A stretch of 64,000 nt of DNA from Setoptus koraiensis. Lineage: Eukaryota; Arthropoda. The position numbers and the translations under genes were made by a program. Positions 1-13,037 of this stretch are shown one piece after another. Positions within the stretch are counted from its first letter, which is position 1. Each line of letters starts with the position of its first letter. The DNA is taken from the NCBI GenBank assembly GCA_048013815.1, contig CM106586.1:3038001-3102000 (forward strand), written 5' to 3'. The notes under the pieces were generated by a model. The model saw only the letters and a list, made by a program, of their open reading frames with translations, had not been told where the DNA came from and ran no database searches.

Positions 1-1298
1 ACTGTTGAGTAAAATTGGTGTTATCTCGGTGATGAGCTATTGGTGAGATTTAGCCATACAAAGAAACGTTTGTATAGTGACATAATGACGGCATCCAAGT
101 GTAAATGATGCCTCTAAATAAGAATGCGAAAGCATCATTAGAAAGTATCATACCGCGATGATAACTTTGCATAGATAGCCGGCATTTGCGGGCAAGTCGA
201 GGTCAATTCTTCAACTTTGGCGCTTTTAGCCAAAGTTGAATAAGTAAAAAACGGTAGAGGGCCAGCCGTAGAACTGTGTATGTTTCTGATGAGTGCAAAG
301 CCCAAGGAGGATTGGTCGAGGCCACAGACAATGGAAGATTTTCACTTTGTGAAGTGTATGTGGTTAATTTCGAATCGCGCGCTACTTAGTTGAACTGAGC
401 GAAGCAAAGAGCGCCTCAATAAATATATCTTTGCTAGCTGTATCCAGTGTGCAATTATAACAGTGACGTGCCAGTGGAGTATAATAGTGTGGGCCAGTGT
501 AAACCGTTCTTTGGAGCAGTGGTGAACTGTTAGTAAAGTGTAATGGCATTTTGCATGCGCTAGAGTGCTGGCGTTCATCGCGGAGAATGTTTCTTCTAGT
601 TTACAGACAGACACACAGACAGACAAACACACAGACACGCATCGAATTGCTTCATTGACGCACGCACACAGAGATGAATGCCTGGCAAGATGGCGCACGG
701 GCAAACGGTTAGTGGAATATATAACTCTTGAAGCGCTGGTCAGAACCTTGAACCGCCTTGTGCTATGCCTACAAGATAGCTATTAATAGATAGCAGCACT
801 AACGATATACGAATATATTTAATTATAATTACCGACGATAACAGCACAATTATTATCCTTGTCGCTGTATTGATTTAATTGGAACAGATGATGACCTTCA
901 ACAACCTGCCACATTTAATCTGAAAGTTGGCCACCGACACACACACGCACGCACCGCAACCACCATCAAATCCACGGGCAATACTATCATTATTAGTACA
1001 AATATATATATATTTATATACAGATATTTATTCATTCATCCACACACACACACAGACTAACTCATATCATTTTAGACTAGTAGCGAGACAGAGGGAGAGA
1101 GAGAGAGAGAGGGAAAGAATATAGCAGTAATCAGATAAACGCGCTTCGTTATCGATCTTCATGATACACACCATCGCCAGCACAGCAATCTAGCAGCCTA
1201 CCCAGACCAACAACACCGACCACAACGACCGCAGCAGCAACGACAACAACAATAACAACCACTATCACAACAACAACAACAACAACAGCAACAACAAC
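1..1298. other. Upstream region of the RRM gene with microsatellites
   Basis: No coding exon is recognised here. The stretch holds short CA-rich runs (about 604-640, 935-960 and 1040-1055) and a GA-rich run at 1088-1112. The last 100 bases before the start codon at 1299 are almost wholly CAA/CAACAG repeats, which would form the 5' leader if the transcript starts upstream. No TATA box could be chosen with confidence. Promoter and 5' UTR of the RRM gene are the likely content, by inference from position. Confidence 0.4.
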
Positions 1299-1904
1299 AT
1301 GACCTACGGCAGAAATAGGGTATTCATTGGCGGCCTAGAGCCGGTCATCACCAAAGAGGACATCGAGAAAGAATTTGGCAAATTCGGAAAGCTAGAAAAT
1401 GTTTGGGTGGCCCAAAATCCGCCAGGCTTTGCATTTATTGTTTACGGCGAACAACAAGACGCCGAAAATGCCGTGGACAAAATGAACGGTCAGACGTTCA
1501 TGGGCGGAAAATTGCGCGTTGAACACTCCAGGCCAAAGCCACCGGGAGCTAGAAGAGGTGGCGGCGGCTACGTCGGTGGGCCACCTAGACGCGACGGCGG
1601 CGGTGGCTACATCGGCGGAGGTGCATACAGAAACGGCCGCGGCAGCTACAATAGTACCAGCTACGGTGCCCCCCATTACGCTCGTTCACAGCCCTACGGG
1701 GGCCCAGGAGCTGGCGGTGACCGCGGTGGCGGCCGGCCAGAACGACGCGACCACGGAGACAGATCCGTGGGCGGGGGTCGCGCAAACGGAAGATACCATG
1801 ACGCAGACAGTTATGGCGATTCGAGACCTCCCAGAAGAGACGACGGCCCAAGATCTAGAGAGTACCGCTCAGGCGGTAGAAGCCCACCGAGGAGATACAG
1901 TTAA
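1299..1904 (+). CDS. RRM protein of the SRSF3/SRSF7 (Rbp1) type with Gly/Arg-rich tail
   Basis: A single open frame of 201 codons. Residues 6-80 form one RNA recognition motif with RNP2 VFIGGL (8-13) and RNP1 PGFAFIVY (42-49). The NPPGFAF context is characteristic of SRSF3/SRSF7 and Drosophila Rbp1, which are nuclear splicing regulators. From about residue 85 the tail is Gly/Arg/Tyr-rich (GGGGYVGG-like units, RGG-like pieces) and ends in a short stretch with a few RS dipeptides. It is therefore less RS-rich than a classical SR protein and leans toward an hnRNP-like tail. The start is the first ATG after a CAA-rich leader, and the RRM begins only a few residues later. No intron interrupts the frame. 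Function in pre-mRNA splicing follows from the family; its targets are unknown. Confidence 0.85.
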   Translation: MTYGRNRVFIGGLEPVITKEDIEKEFGKFGKLENVWVAQNPPGFAFIVYGEQQDAENAVDKMNGQTFMGGKLRVEHSRPKPPGARRGGGGYVGGPPRRDGGGGYIGGGAYRNGRGSYNSTSYGAPHYARSQPYGGPGAGGDRGGGRPERRDHGDRSVGGGRANGRYHDADSYGDSRPPRRDDGPRSREYRSGGRSPPRRYS

Positions 1905-4784
1905 AGCACACCAAAACTACAACAACAATTAGATCAGTTAGTTAGCCAGTAACTATATGAATATGTAATAATACTAATACCTATGACATCTACGCATACA
2001 CGCACACACACACATACATACATACATTCATTCATTTGAAAATACTTACACACACGTACATATTTAGTTATATATTTATATATATATATAAATATATATA
2101 CACATACATATACAAACACAAACAAACATAAAAACTGCTGCCAAGCAATCGCATCTTATAGACAATTTCATTACACATACACAAGCATAATTCTCATTCA
2201 AATATATAATAAGAGTACATTCACATTGAACTACCACTGCTACCACTACTACATTCGTAATATCAATGCACACCATCACACCCATCTTACGACTTGATTG
2301 AGAGTATTGTAATAATACCTATTACTGCACCTATGATACTGAAATTACTAGATTCGCCAACAAATATATAATCAATATTTGACAAAAGAATGGAACTTCT
2401 ATCTCAATGATCTCGATCGATATATTCTGCTGCAACCGATTCTCTATATATCACAAAATAACGATCAATCCTTACAGAGCAATTTGTTATTGGGCAACAA
2501 ACCAATTCATTATTCACATAATTTTACTACAGCACTTCATCTGATCTTTTATCTATGGAAACAAAGTTCTAGCGCATAGTACGCATACCTAAGAAAAGGT
2601 ATCTTTTAAACTACAAAGATCCTCTTTCAACAAATCGATCTCAAGTTTGCTCGATCACATTAAAAATGTACGGGTATCATCATTGATGAATAATATATAT
2701 TTATATATAAAAGTAACAAGACTGTGATAGACAATTGATGATATTGATAGGCAAACGACATAATGACGCAATCCTCCCTCGCACCAGTATGAATATGACA
2801 CAACCTCATTGCAAATTATGTCGATTTTCATTCCAGTAGATACAATAGAGGTTTATAAGTAAGTGAGATAGTTAAAGAAGCTATTATTTTAAATTCTACG
2901 ATCTTGACACATGTCAGAGCGCAAGAAAAAGAAGAAAACTGTTTCTTGAGCTCAATGTTGTGGACGTCGAAAGTTCGCAGTTAGGACACAAATGAGTGTT
3001 GGCTTGGGAAATCCATGACAAAAACTGCTGGAAAATGATTGAATTCCATCATCCGAAGCCCGAGTTATGCATCACGAAATCGCATCTTCCTTCGTTGTAT
3101 CTGCTCACCGTCAATTATTTTTGAATCATTCATCTCGGTGTCATCAATATTTTATGGTTAGCTGGACGAGCATTTATATTATTGTGCTTCTGAACCTCTC
3201 CAATCTTCGTGCTTCAACTCGACGGATTTAGTTTATTCGTGTGAAACCATGATGGATAAAGTTAATTTATACAACTTAGAGGCGCGAGGTTTCATCTATA
3301 AGCAAACCCTCACTCGATGATTCTATTATCGACTAGGTGTACAAGCTTAACCCTACCTAGGATGTTTTCTTTCAAGGCTCATGGTTGGTACTTATTTTTG
3401 AAAAAAAAAAATCGATAATCGGCTCCGGAGCCATTCGCAACCGTACCATCAACAGACATGGCAGACGCGGATCACGGAGGAGATGGGTTTTCGCGTTCGC
3501 AGACCCACTGTTTTGTACCCAATGAAAACATTAAACTTACGGCAGCTTTTAATGAGCATACCGCGACAATTATATTGCAATTAGGCCATTAATTAATCAT
3601 GTATGTCTTTCAATCGTTTGTTTCGATTTTATTGTTATTTTTTAAAATAAGACTTAGTTGGACAATAGCTAAATTGTTCCGATAATTTGTAACCATATCT
3701 GTCTATATATCTTTGAAATTAGCCAACTTCTTCACTCCGTTACGATTTGTGATGATGTCGGTCCGATTGATGATTAGATGATTTACTGCTAATACTATTT
3801 TTTTTTTTAAATATGATCTACTTTATTGATGTGTGACTATGTTGATGACGGAAATGATCCTCTATTCATTTTAAGAAAGTTAAAAGTATCATTTGGTGGC
3901 ATCCCCGATGGCCGTTTGTTTTCCACACAAAATGCATATATTATACTTATATTAGAAGTATACAGTATTAATTAGTGATTAATGTAATAATAACGGTATA
4001 GATATACATAATGGAAAACATGGTACATGGATGGTGAAGAGAAAAACGCACACGCAAATTCTATTGGATTTTAATTAGGAGGAATGATTTATTAAGACAC
4101 CAACGAATCAATGACTCGTTTCGTTGATGATTGAACTAGAAATGTTGATGTTGTTACTGTCAGAGTATGTGAAGAGTTATAATTTGGGTATACTTTTGTT
4201 GCGCTGATAAATCTCTCTAGGTACTGATGTTATATAATACTGTATACTGTTTTCATTGGTGATATTGATTGAGCAATTGTGATGACGACAGTATCATCAG
4301 TATCAGTGGCAGTGATGGGCAAACAAATATTATATAATAGGAGGATTATATTTGTTGTCTTGCCAACATTGTGTTTTGTAGATAGAGAGAGTACAAGTTG
4401 AATTTGTTGGCTATGCTGGTAGATCGTTATTGTGGGTACCAACCAGTCAGTTGTGTGGGTAACTCCTGATGTAATGGGGACCATTCGCAAACAACTTTGG
4501 GCCAATTTAAATTGATCAACTTTTTACTAGCTAGAAAAGGCCCAAGAACATATAACCCACAGTACTGGTAAAGACAGGTAGGACAAGGTCTAGCGAGCTC
4601 ACGACAGGTGGCAGTGTGTGCATAATATAATATAAATACGTTTTTATATATATTTGTTGGATTATTTGTGTGATGTTGCTAAATTTTTGTTAGAGAATCT
4701 GATTGTCAGCTTCAAAATGGTTGATGTAATTCTTTTCATTTCTTAATTCTTTATACTTTTTAATACCATTCCGTTCCTTTCAAT
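1905..4784. other. AT-rich region with no recognised coding exon
   Basis: The first part is probably the 3' UTR of the RRM gene and carries CA and TA runs at about 2000-2120. An ATTAAA at 2659-2664 is a possible poly(A) signal; no AATAAA was seen just after the stop. The far end lies downstream of the minus-strand gene ending at 5225, so the two genes converge across about 3.3 kb. A 91-codon minus-strand frame at 4230-4505 has no family resemblance and I do not treat it as a gene. Confidence 0.4.
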
Positions 4785-4790
4785 TTTATT
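4785..4790 (-). terminator. Candidate poly(A) signal of the minus-strand secreted protein gene
   Basis: TTTATT on the plus strand, so AATAAA on the minus strand, about 435 nt past the stop codon at 5225-5227. A second one lies at 4088-4093. Which is used cannot be told from the sequence. Confidence 0.35.
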
Positions 4791-4792
4791 TC

Positions 4793-4841
4793 GATTCGTT
4801 CCGTTCCGTTCCATTTCGTTTCGTTCCGTTCGTTTCCGTTC
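4793..4841. repeat. Degenerate TTCCG/TTCGT pentamer tract
   Basis: About 50 bases built of TTCCG, TTTCG and TTCGT units, a degenerate pentanucleotide microsatellite in the region downstream of the minus-strand gene. Confidence 0.6.
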
Positions 4842-5224
4842 TCATGTAGATATTCGAATAACATACATGGTTGGTCATCCATTGATAATCTTTTGAGAGA
4901 GAAATCAATTGAGAATTGTCTAAGACAATTATTGCAAATATCGTTGTTGTCGATACGATGGTGTTGTTGTTGTTTGTGTTGTTGTGTAAAGAGTAAGTGT
5001 CGTTAAATTAAAAAGCTTCCATCCACTAGGCTCCACTTGTAATCTAAATTATGGTGCCAATTCAGTGTAATTGCATATGAGTGAACTGTTGCGAGCAACA
5101 ACCATTATAGAATTATAACTGCGATCACGACGACCAATTAGCAGTTGACAATAATAATAATGCCGTTGTAGCCTAGCTAGCTTGCTATATGTTCTTGCAT
5201 TGAACTGACCCCATGATGATTCAT

Positions 5225-8200
5225 CTAGTAGTGGGATTCGTGATGACCGTGGTGGTGGTAGGCAGGTGCAGTCTTGATTTCCTTGTAATGATGCTCAACA
5301 CTGTTGTTTTGTTTGTTTAGACATTTCACATTTGTTAATATGATGTGAACATTGTTGTTACGCAATGGATGTGACATTGTGCAATTGTTGTTGTTGACCA
5401 CACACGCAAACATAATAATTTAGACACATGAGATTGTGTGAATTTTGCGGCCAATGAATTTGGTGGTCAGCCAATGGTCGGTGGTTGCATTATCACAGAG
5501 TTGCAATGTTTCAGTTTTGATATGGCATGTCGGTTGTTGTTGCAGGCAAGATAATTGAGGTTGCCATTTAGTCAGTACATAAATATGAGGCGTTTAAATA
5601 GACGTTTTTTAAATATACATGTAACATATAAATATAGTCGTTATTGTTCAGTTATTGTTATGTAATGGCGAGTTCAAGTCCAATTGTTTTGTGTGGACAT
5701 GGTGGTTGAGTTTGTTAGACGGTCGTCGGCGTCGTCGTTGTTGTTATAATAGATACAAGTTGAAGTGGAAGAAAATACACGATAAAGAGATGGAGAGAGA
5801 CAGGGAGAGGTGATTAGTTTGGTTGCGTTGTTTATGACGACAATCTAAGCGGTTTTGCTAGGCTCTCGGTCCTTTGTATAAATTTAACAGTGGCAGTAAC
5901 AACATTATCCGACGATGCCGCTGACCCAATTGTGTGTACGGCCCATTGAGGGCAACACCACACACATTCGCATGGAACAACAAGTGGAAATAATGATAAA
6001 GCGGCCCGTTATTGTTGTTGTTGTTGCTGCTGCTGTTATTACAATGGAGAGAGAGAGAGAGGGAAAGTAGTGCGCGACAACTACCAAACTGAGCCGAGGT
6101 GAGGCGTAAATACCGGCCAGTGGTAGCCGCCAAGACACACGGTGGTTGGCGTAAGACGATCATCTGTGAATCACATGAGAAAGATGGAACTCAAGATAGA
6201 CCTAAACTCATCTATCATCGCGGAGATTGTTTGCGGCTTGATGATGATTCTAACTATTTATTATTCTTTTTCGCACGGCCAATAAACAACTGTTGCTGGT
6301 CGCTAGTCGCTGTTTGCTGGCTGCTGGCGTCGTTTTGCTGCTGTGCCACCACATCAAATAATAATTGCATATCTGTTAATCCGCTGCGACGGAGTTGCAA
6401 CGGCCCGGCCGTTTATTATGCTATTTGTGTGTGTGTGTTGCTGCTGCCGTTGTTGTTGCTGCCGTTGTTGGCGCTGTTGTTGTTGGCGGCAACAACAACA
6501 ACAACAATACACGGCCATAACAGTAACAATAACGGCAACAACGGCCTTTTATTATGGCCATTATTGCCGGCGAGAACTCATCAACAGCAAGCGAGCGTTG
6601 TCGTAATAACGCTCCAACGGCCAGTGGTCAGTTTGTGCTGATGGATGCAGCGAGAAAGATTGATGCGTCGCTCACGGTGCTCATACATATAAATATAAAT
6701 ATATATATGTATATATTGCTGGCCTGGCTAACGATCATCGGCTGGCCAATGATCGCCGTCAGTCATAGGGCGATCATCGGCGATTGAACGATGCTGATGC
6801 GTTGGTGCGACAACGGCGTGCCTCAGTCGTTCGCGGCGCCCATCGACTCGATGGCATCGAGAGTTGTGCAAGCCGATTGAAAAGAATAAGCGAATAATGG
6901 ATAGAATTGGGCGAGAGTTGCACTGTGTTGAGGAGAGTTCGAGCGGGCGAAGCAACAGCGTCTGCCAGCAGTGACATCGGTCGGCTGGGTTCAAGTGATT
7001 GTAAATAGAATGGCTTGAACTCTTCTTTTCTCGCTGCTATCTTTACATTTAGTCAAAGTTTGACTAGTCAACAAGACGAGAAACGTTAAATGGCCGCGGC
7101 GAGCCGAGCCGAGGGAGTTGCAGGCATTAAATTAGCGTTAGTTGTTGGAGCCAACTGGCGATTGAGAGAGAGAGCTATTATTGGTCATATAATGCTGACT
7201 GCTGACTGCTATTATAACTTTTGGGCAACTTTCTTTTGCCTGGCTGGTCGCTTGTCGTCGTTGGCGTTGTTGTCGGCCCGACAACAACAGCCATGAGTAT
7301 CGTTGTTGTCGCTGGCGCATTGTTGTTGTCGGTGGCGAATTCGCGAAAGTTTTGCCAAATAAAAGCTGGCCGGCCGGCCAACAGGTTGGCTCGGGCGAGC
7401 GGTAAGTGAGAGGCACTCGATTGATATAATAAGAAGAAGAAGAAGCGTTTAAGAAGCGCTCGAACGAATTCTGCCAATTACACGAAGCCAACAACGGCGC
7501 CCGTTGTTGGCTCAAGAATTGTTCAGATTGTTGCTGTTGTCGTCGTTGTTGCACCAACTGGAAAGTGGCTCTGCCAGCCAGCGCCATTGACAGCAACACT
7601 GGCTGGCCCATGCAACTGGCGCCGGCTCATAGCGCACACAATTGGATAATAGCAACAGCCAGTGTTATGACACAATGCATTGTTGTGTTCACATTACCGC
7701 TGGCGCCTGTACACTCACGAGCACACTCATCATGAGTGACTCATGGGTGCTCCTCTTCACCTGTCATCTGTGCGTCATGCGTCTGTCATGTGTCACCTGT
7801 CATGGGCCGATCAATGCGGCCGTTGTTGTTGCCGCTGTTGTCGTTGTTGCCGCTGTTGTCGTTGTTGCTGGCGCTGTTGTCGGTGTTGTTGCCGTCTGGC
7901 TGGCTTATCCAATTGGACAACAACCGTTATCCAGTTAGGCCGACAGTAACAGTTACATAACAGTTACGCCAGCACGGACAACGGCCCGCGGCCGTCCAGT
8001 CGCCGGCCGATTGTTGACAATCGCACTGTGCAGGCCGACCAATGACACTGCTGGCCGCATGACTTGCGGCTCGGGCGAGTCGGGCCAGTTGGGCGCTCAC
8101 CTGGCCGCTCACTTTCTTGGCACACTGGCGCTGTGCTAACGGGCCGGCCGGCCGGCCGCTCAACAAACTCGGAGCCGTCAATTTTGTGTTAGAGGCAAAC

Positions 8201-11200
8201 GCAGCACAGTGTACATTTACATTGAATACTGTATCATGCGCTCGGATATTCACTTGGCGCAACGGAGCTCGGCTCAAGTGCGACAGTCACGACGCCGTCA
8301 TTGATTCGGCGTGGCGGGGGCGCTGCGCCCAGATCGCAAATCGCAAATTGCGAATTGCGTCCCTTCCGCATGTCGTGCCGCTTTCGATTTGTTGTGTCGC
8401 TTTTAATTTGTGTTGTCGCTGTTGTCGGCGTCGTTGTGTCGCCGAGCAAACAACGGGCTGCGCTCATTTTGTTTCGCTCGCCACCAGGGCATCTCACACA
8501 GTTACATAATACACACACACACACACATTACATAATCTCAATCATTATCCTAATTGCAATCACTGCCGGCGCCGGCGCTGTCTGGCTGCAGCGATTGTCG
8601 GCCTGATTGGTTCGCCATTCGCAAATTGGCCAGCCAGCCAGCCAGCCGGCAGCACAATGGCGTAGCGGTGGCCGGCCCGTCTCGGCAACAAGCCACCGAT
8701 AACGGCAACAACCGATAACCGCAACAACAGCCTCATCAACATACACCCAACGGGCAACAAGTGGGCCTTTTTTGCTGCCCACCATACAGCGGTGCAGTTG
8801 CGGCTACATCTACATGTGAGAGATAAAAAGTTGCCCAATTCATTAGAAATTATCTCTCTCTCGCTCGAACTGGCTCGCATGCACTATCGCGGCCGATCGA
8901 TCAGCCGAATTAAGTGAGCGCCAGTCGCAAATAGGAAGTGGCCGCGCCGTTGTTGTTCATTGACATTCGTCGTCGTGCTGCCAGCCGGCAAGGTGTGTGT
9001 CAGGCAAACAATCGCCCCCGCATGCCGTCGGCGTCGTTGTTGGCGCTGTCAGACGACAACAAAAAGCGGGGAAAGTGCTCGCCAGCCTTTACTTGAACTT
9101 GACTGGCCCTGCCGCTCGCTTGTGGCCGCGCAGCGGCCCGTCCGTCGCTGTCGGCCGCTCGCTGGCGTCCGACACCCACGACGCGGCCCGACACCAAGCA
9201 CGGCGTGGGCTCTGGCCAGCCGGACGCTCATGTTTGTGCGCACTTGTCCGTGCATGTGCGCATATCCGCTTGTTCGTTGGCTCTGTTGTGCGCTTGTTCG
9301 GGTGCACCGGCGGCGCGCAACCCGGCCGCCAGATTCATTTGGACTGGCGCTGTCTCTGGCAATAACGTTGCTGTTTGGCGCCGTTATGGCCAAATAGAAA
9401 GTTGCGCACACTGGCGACAGGAAGTTGCCATTGCCGGCAAGTGCCTGCGCGAACAGCGAACAGCCAACAGCGACAGCCGGGCCGTCGTCGGGCGGCAGCC
9501 TGTTGGCGTCGGTCGTATCTCCCGGGGCAACAACATGCGCGCCCGCTCCCATTAAACTGACAACTGGAGCCATTGGCCAAACACACACACACACACACAC
9601 GCCAATTAGGCAAACAAATATCGATTAATGCAACTACAAATACCCTCCGCTCGCTGACCACTGTCGGCCGGTGTGTCACTTCCGGATTGCAAACAGGTTC
9701 TGGTGCGGTGCGGTGCGGCTGCATTGATTTGCGGCGCAACTGCATTGATTTGTTTCGAGTTGTGTCGAGTTGCGCCGAGTTGCGTCATCGAGTTGCATCA
9801 GATCAGTTGCAAGTTGCCAGTTGCCGGCACACACAAACTGTCAATGGTGCGACATTATCTCTCATCAAGGGTTCGCCTGGATTGGTCGGCATGCTTGCAT
9901 CATGGCACAGGTTGTGTGGCGCATAATGCGACGACAAACAAATATTACAGCAGTGATAACAGTGTCACATGCCAAGACAACTTGCCATTGCGCAATGTTA
10001 GCCAATATGCGCCATGTTATGCAATGCGCGCCATGTTATGTAATATTGGCCATGTTATGTATAACATGCCTTGAATACTAAATGAATAGTCGCTGCTGCT
10101 GCAGCGACGAGCCATCACTCGATCGCTATCCATCGATCAATGCAGACAATATCGTATCGTTGTGTGCATTACATAACACGGTTATGTTATTATGCAACAG
10201 CCAACGGGCACAAACGGCAACAAGTGGTTCAAGTTTAGTTAAGGCGCTTGCTTGTTGTTGTCCGTTGCGTTGGCATGCCAACGACTGTTGCCTCTTCTCC
10301 GCTGTTGCATGGCTGAGCTCACTTTCGCTCGCCGTGCTCGGCTTATCCGCTCCGCTAATGGCGTAATGGTTGCATTGACGATCGCGATTGGCCAAGTCTC
10401 GCCGGATCGAGACTCGCCGAATCGAGAGTCGCCAGATCGAGAGTCGCCAGATCGAGAGTCGCCAGATCGAGAGTCGGGCAAAGTCGCGCGCCCAACAAAA
10501 AACAAACACAAACCGGCCGCCTATTGAAACAACATGAGCAATCTCATATTTGTTAGCTGGCGCTGCGAATTAGTGTCTTGCCAATGGCACAATGAGTCAA
10601 CAGGTGACTGAGACGGTCGCTTGTTGCAGCCGCTATCGAGACAGGAAAAGCGATGCATGTTTTTGTTGTCGCTCTCATCTCGTTCTTTCTCTCTGCTCCT
10701 TCTCTCTCTATCGGCTTTCTCTCTCTCTCTGCTCGCTCTCTCGCCGTTTCTCTGGCCGTTTCGCTGCTCCTTCGCTCGACATTCGCCGCTCTCTCTCTCT
10801 CTCTTGTTCTGTCGGCCCGTCTCTTGTTCGGGCACCGACAAAACGGACAAAACGGCTCACACAATGATGCAACAGCGGACGCACAAACAAACGCAAACAC
10901 AAACAAACGCAAACAAACGCAAACATAAACGCAAACAAACAAACGAACATTCGAACAAACGAACGTTCGAACAAAGCGAAACTCGCCCGCTCGGGGAAAC
11001 AAATCAGGTTGTTGTGAATAGTAATTAGTTTTTTGGCTTCGCAGGCGCTGGCTCAAGCTCGGGCTAAGGCGAGCTCGGGCTCGGGCTAAGGCGAGCGCGG
11101 CAGTCGGCGGCATAGGCAGATCTGGATCTCGGCAGCGCACATATAATTAGATCATGCAGTTATTACCATTCAATTGGATTCATTTAAATTCACTTTCACT

Positions 11201-12735
11201 CAAAGCCAAACAACTCTGCCCGCTGCCTGCTGGCCGGCGCCTTTGCCGTCTCAAGAGCGGCAATTAGACAATTGCGAGCTCGACGAGAGCCGGCGATTGT
11301 ATTAATTAGAAATGCGATCAATTTGATTGCTTGCCATGATAATGATCGAACGCATGATGATGCAATCCACTTTATATTCATCGTCGTCGCTGCACAATTA
11401 CGACAAACGCACACACACACACACACACACACTGGCAACAAACAACCGCTCCATCATAAATAATCTAGGCCAAAGCGTTTAGCTCGACCTGACACCGGCC
11501 GGTCGCGCCGCTCAATGATTGATCGCCTCGAGCGACGCGCCGCACCGCCAATCACAGCGGCCGCCGGGCCGGCAGCCGCTCGTTGTGTCACACACTAACA
11601 ACTGCGCTAAACACACACATGCACACTTGCTCACAGAAATCGGGCGCCGCTCAGGGCCGCTCGGGCCGCCCGGGCCGCCGGACCGCAATCACGAGCGAAG
11701 CCGGAGCCGCGGCCGGAGCGAGCATGAGCACCCGAGGGGCCCAGTGTCGCTGGCTACTGGTTGTACTTACAGGATGGGCACCTTCTTCTTGACGATCACG
11801 GGCTTCTCTTTGATCACTGGCACGATCTTGTGTACGGCCTTTGGTACGGGCACTGGGACGTTCTTGTAGACTGGGTAGAAGTAAGGCTTTGGTACCTGTT
11901 GCGGGCGGGAAAGAGAACAATTGCGTGCGGCACACGGGCCGGAAGCGGGCAAAAGGCGTTAGTCGATGTAGGGTAAATGTCGACACACATGTGGGTACAT
12001 ACCGACATATGTGGGCACATGTCGATATCGAGTAAGCTAGGGGGCAACGCGCAACGGCGCCAAACTTACCTTGACGGTGACTGGGTAGGGCACTGGCTTG
12101 GCAATGGGCACGATCTTGGGCACGTGGACAATGTAAGGCTTGGGCACCTTAACCATGTAAGGATGGGGCACTGGCTTTGGAACCGGAATTGGTTTGGCCA
12201 CTGGTACGTGCTTGAATACTGGGTATGGGGCGTAGACGTGCTTAATTACAGGAACAATCACGTGCTTAGGTACAAATTTTGCAATTGGCAACTTCTTAAA
12301 TACCGGATAAGGTTTCAATACTGGGTATGGCTTGTGTACTGGGTAGGCTTTCATGTAAGGAACTTCTTTAGCAATATGTTTAACAATAATCTTCACTGGC
12401 CTTGCGTATTCAGTGTGATAATGATGCTCGCCACCCTCGGCTTGATTTCCGTAACCTGATTGCATTGAAGCGGCCTGTTGGCTTCCGTAAGACGAGCCCG
12501 AATCCATTGAGGGTCCGCTAGAGGCGCCATACGAGGAGCCCGAGTCCATGGATGAGCCGTATTGGTCGCCACCTGACGACGATTGTCCGTAACCTGATGC
12601 TCCCGAATCGCTGCCACTGGAGCCGTATGGATCGGAGGCGCTGACAAAATTACATAATATGGCTACACTAAGTGATATTGTCACTAGAGTGACGATGCTC
12701 GAAGCCACATTTTTGTTATTATGTGGGCACTTCAT
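5225..12735 (-). CDS. Secreted Pro/Val/Lys-rich low-complexity (cuticle-type) protein, copy A
   Basis: Three exons: 12735-12070, 11895-11771 and 5300-5225, joined in phases 0 and 2 with canonical GT-AG ends, giving 288 codons. Residues 1-33 hold a hydrophobic signal peptide (core IVTLVTISLSVAIL, probably cut before SDPYG). A Gly/Ser/Tyr region with DPYGSSG-like units follows. About residues 125-262 are made of KPYPV, VPKP and KPVPV repeats; the last exon adds a His/Tyr-rich tail (PAYHHHGHHESHY). Tandem PV and PY pairs resemble the low-complexity proline-rich cuticular class (CPLCP), so a role in cuticle or another extracellular matrix is inferred. The closest relative here is the plus-strand gene at 30481. 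If intron 2 is retained, TAA follows directly after exon 2. The last exon was found by phase and by similarity to PAYGHESSSY in copy B, so its 6.5 kb join is the least certain part. Confidence 0.75.
10011..10068. repeat. GCCATGTTATG repeats
   Basis: Three copies of GCCATGTTATG separated by short spacers, some continuing into GTTATGTAAT-like near-palindromes. The same core (TTATGTAA) recurs elsewhere in the window, most densely at 41947-42026. Confidence 0.5.
10391..10475. repeat. 15-bp minisatellite (GAGAGTCGCCAGATC-like)
   Basis: About five tandem copies of a 15-base unit containing GAGTCGCC and GATCGA. It gives repetitive frames such as RLSIW and RSGDS that should not be read as protein. 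Confidence 0.7.
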
Positions 12736-13001
12736 AATTGTGTTTGTTATGAACCACGATAATTATGAATATGATGTGTGTAATTTGTACGTATATAGAA
12801 ACAATTATACAACAACTATATAACTGTGTTGCACTTGACTGCTATTGTGTATGAATAATAATAATGAATATGTGAATGAATTTGTCGATTTATAACGCTT
12901 TCAACAAATACAAATAATAATAATAATAAGACTTGTGAGTGTCTTGACGACTTGTGTGACTACTGTTAATTGTTGTGTTTCGCTGCCGGTGTCGCGAATG
13001 T

Positions 13002-13037
13002 AACTATTTTATTTTGTTCTTGTGTGTATTTAAACAC
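13002..13037 (-). promoter_or_regulatory. Core promoter of secreted protein copy A
   Basis: On the minus strand TTTAAATA (13034-13027) lies 29 nt upstream of the A in TAGTT (13006-13002), an initiator-like site. The surrounding GTGTTTAAATAC and TAGTTACATTC also occur in the promoter of copy B with the same spacing. That conservation is the main evidence. The start codon is about 270 nt further on. Confidence 0.7.

Larger units (their letters stand above)
5301..11770 (-). other. Large intron 2 of secreted protein copy A
   Basis: About 6.47 kb between the donor GTAAGTAC (11770-11763) and the acceptor ...AACAACAG (AG at 5302-5301). It holds no recognised gene. Contents are CAA/TTG tracts, CA tracts (8511-8526, 9581-9600, 11409-11432), GGCCGGCC-rich patches (about 7369-7380, 8141-8157), a 15-bp minisatellite at 10391-10475 and ATGTTATG repeats at about 10011-10068. 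Many open frames here arise from low-complexity sequence. Confidence 0.6.

Noticed and set aside
1519-1932. 137-codon frame overlapping the RRM gene in another frame
   Set aside because: It is an Ala/Thr-rich out-of-frame reading of the GC-rich Gly/Arg tail, with no homology.
4230-4505. 91-codon minus-strand frame downstream of copy A
   Set aside because: No family resemblance, ordinary AT-rich composition, and a position within the presumed 3' flank.
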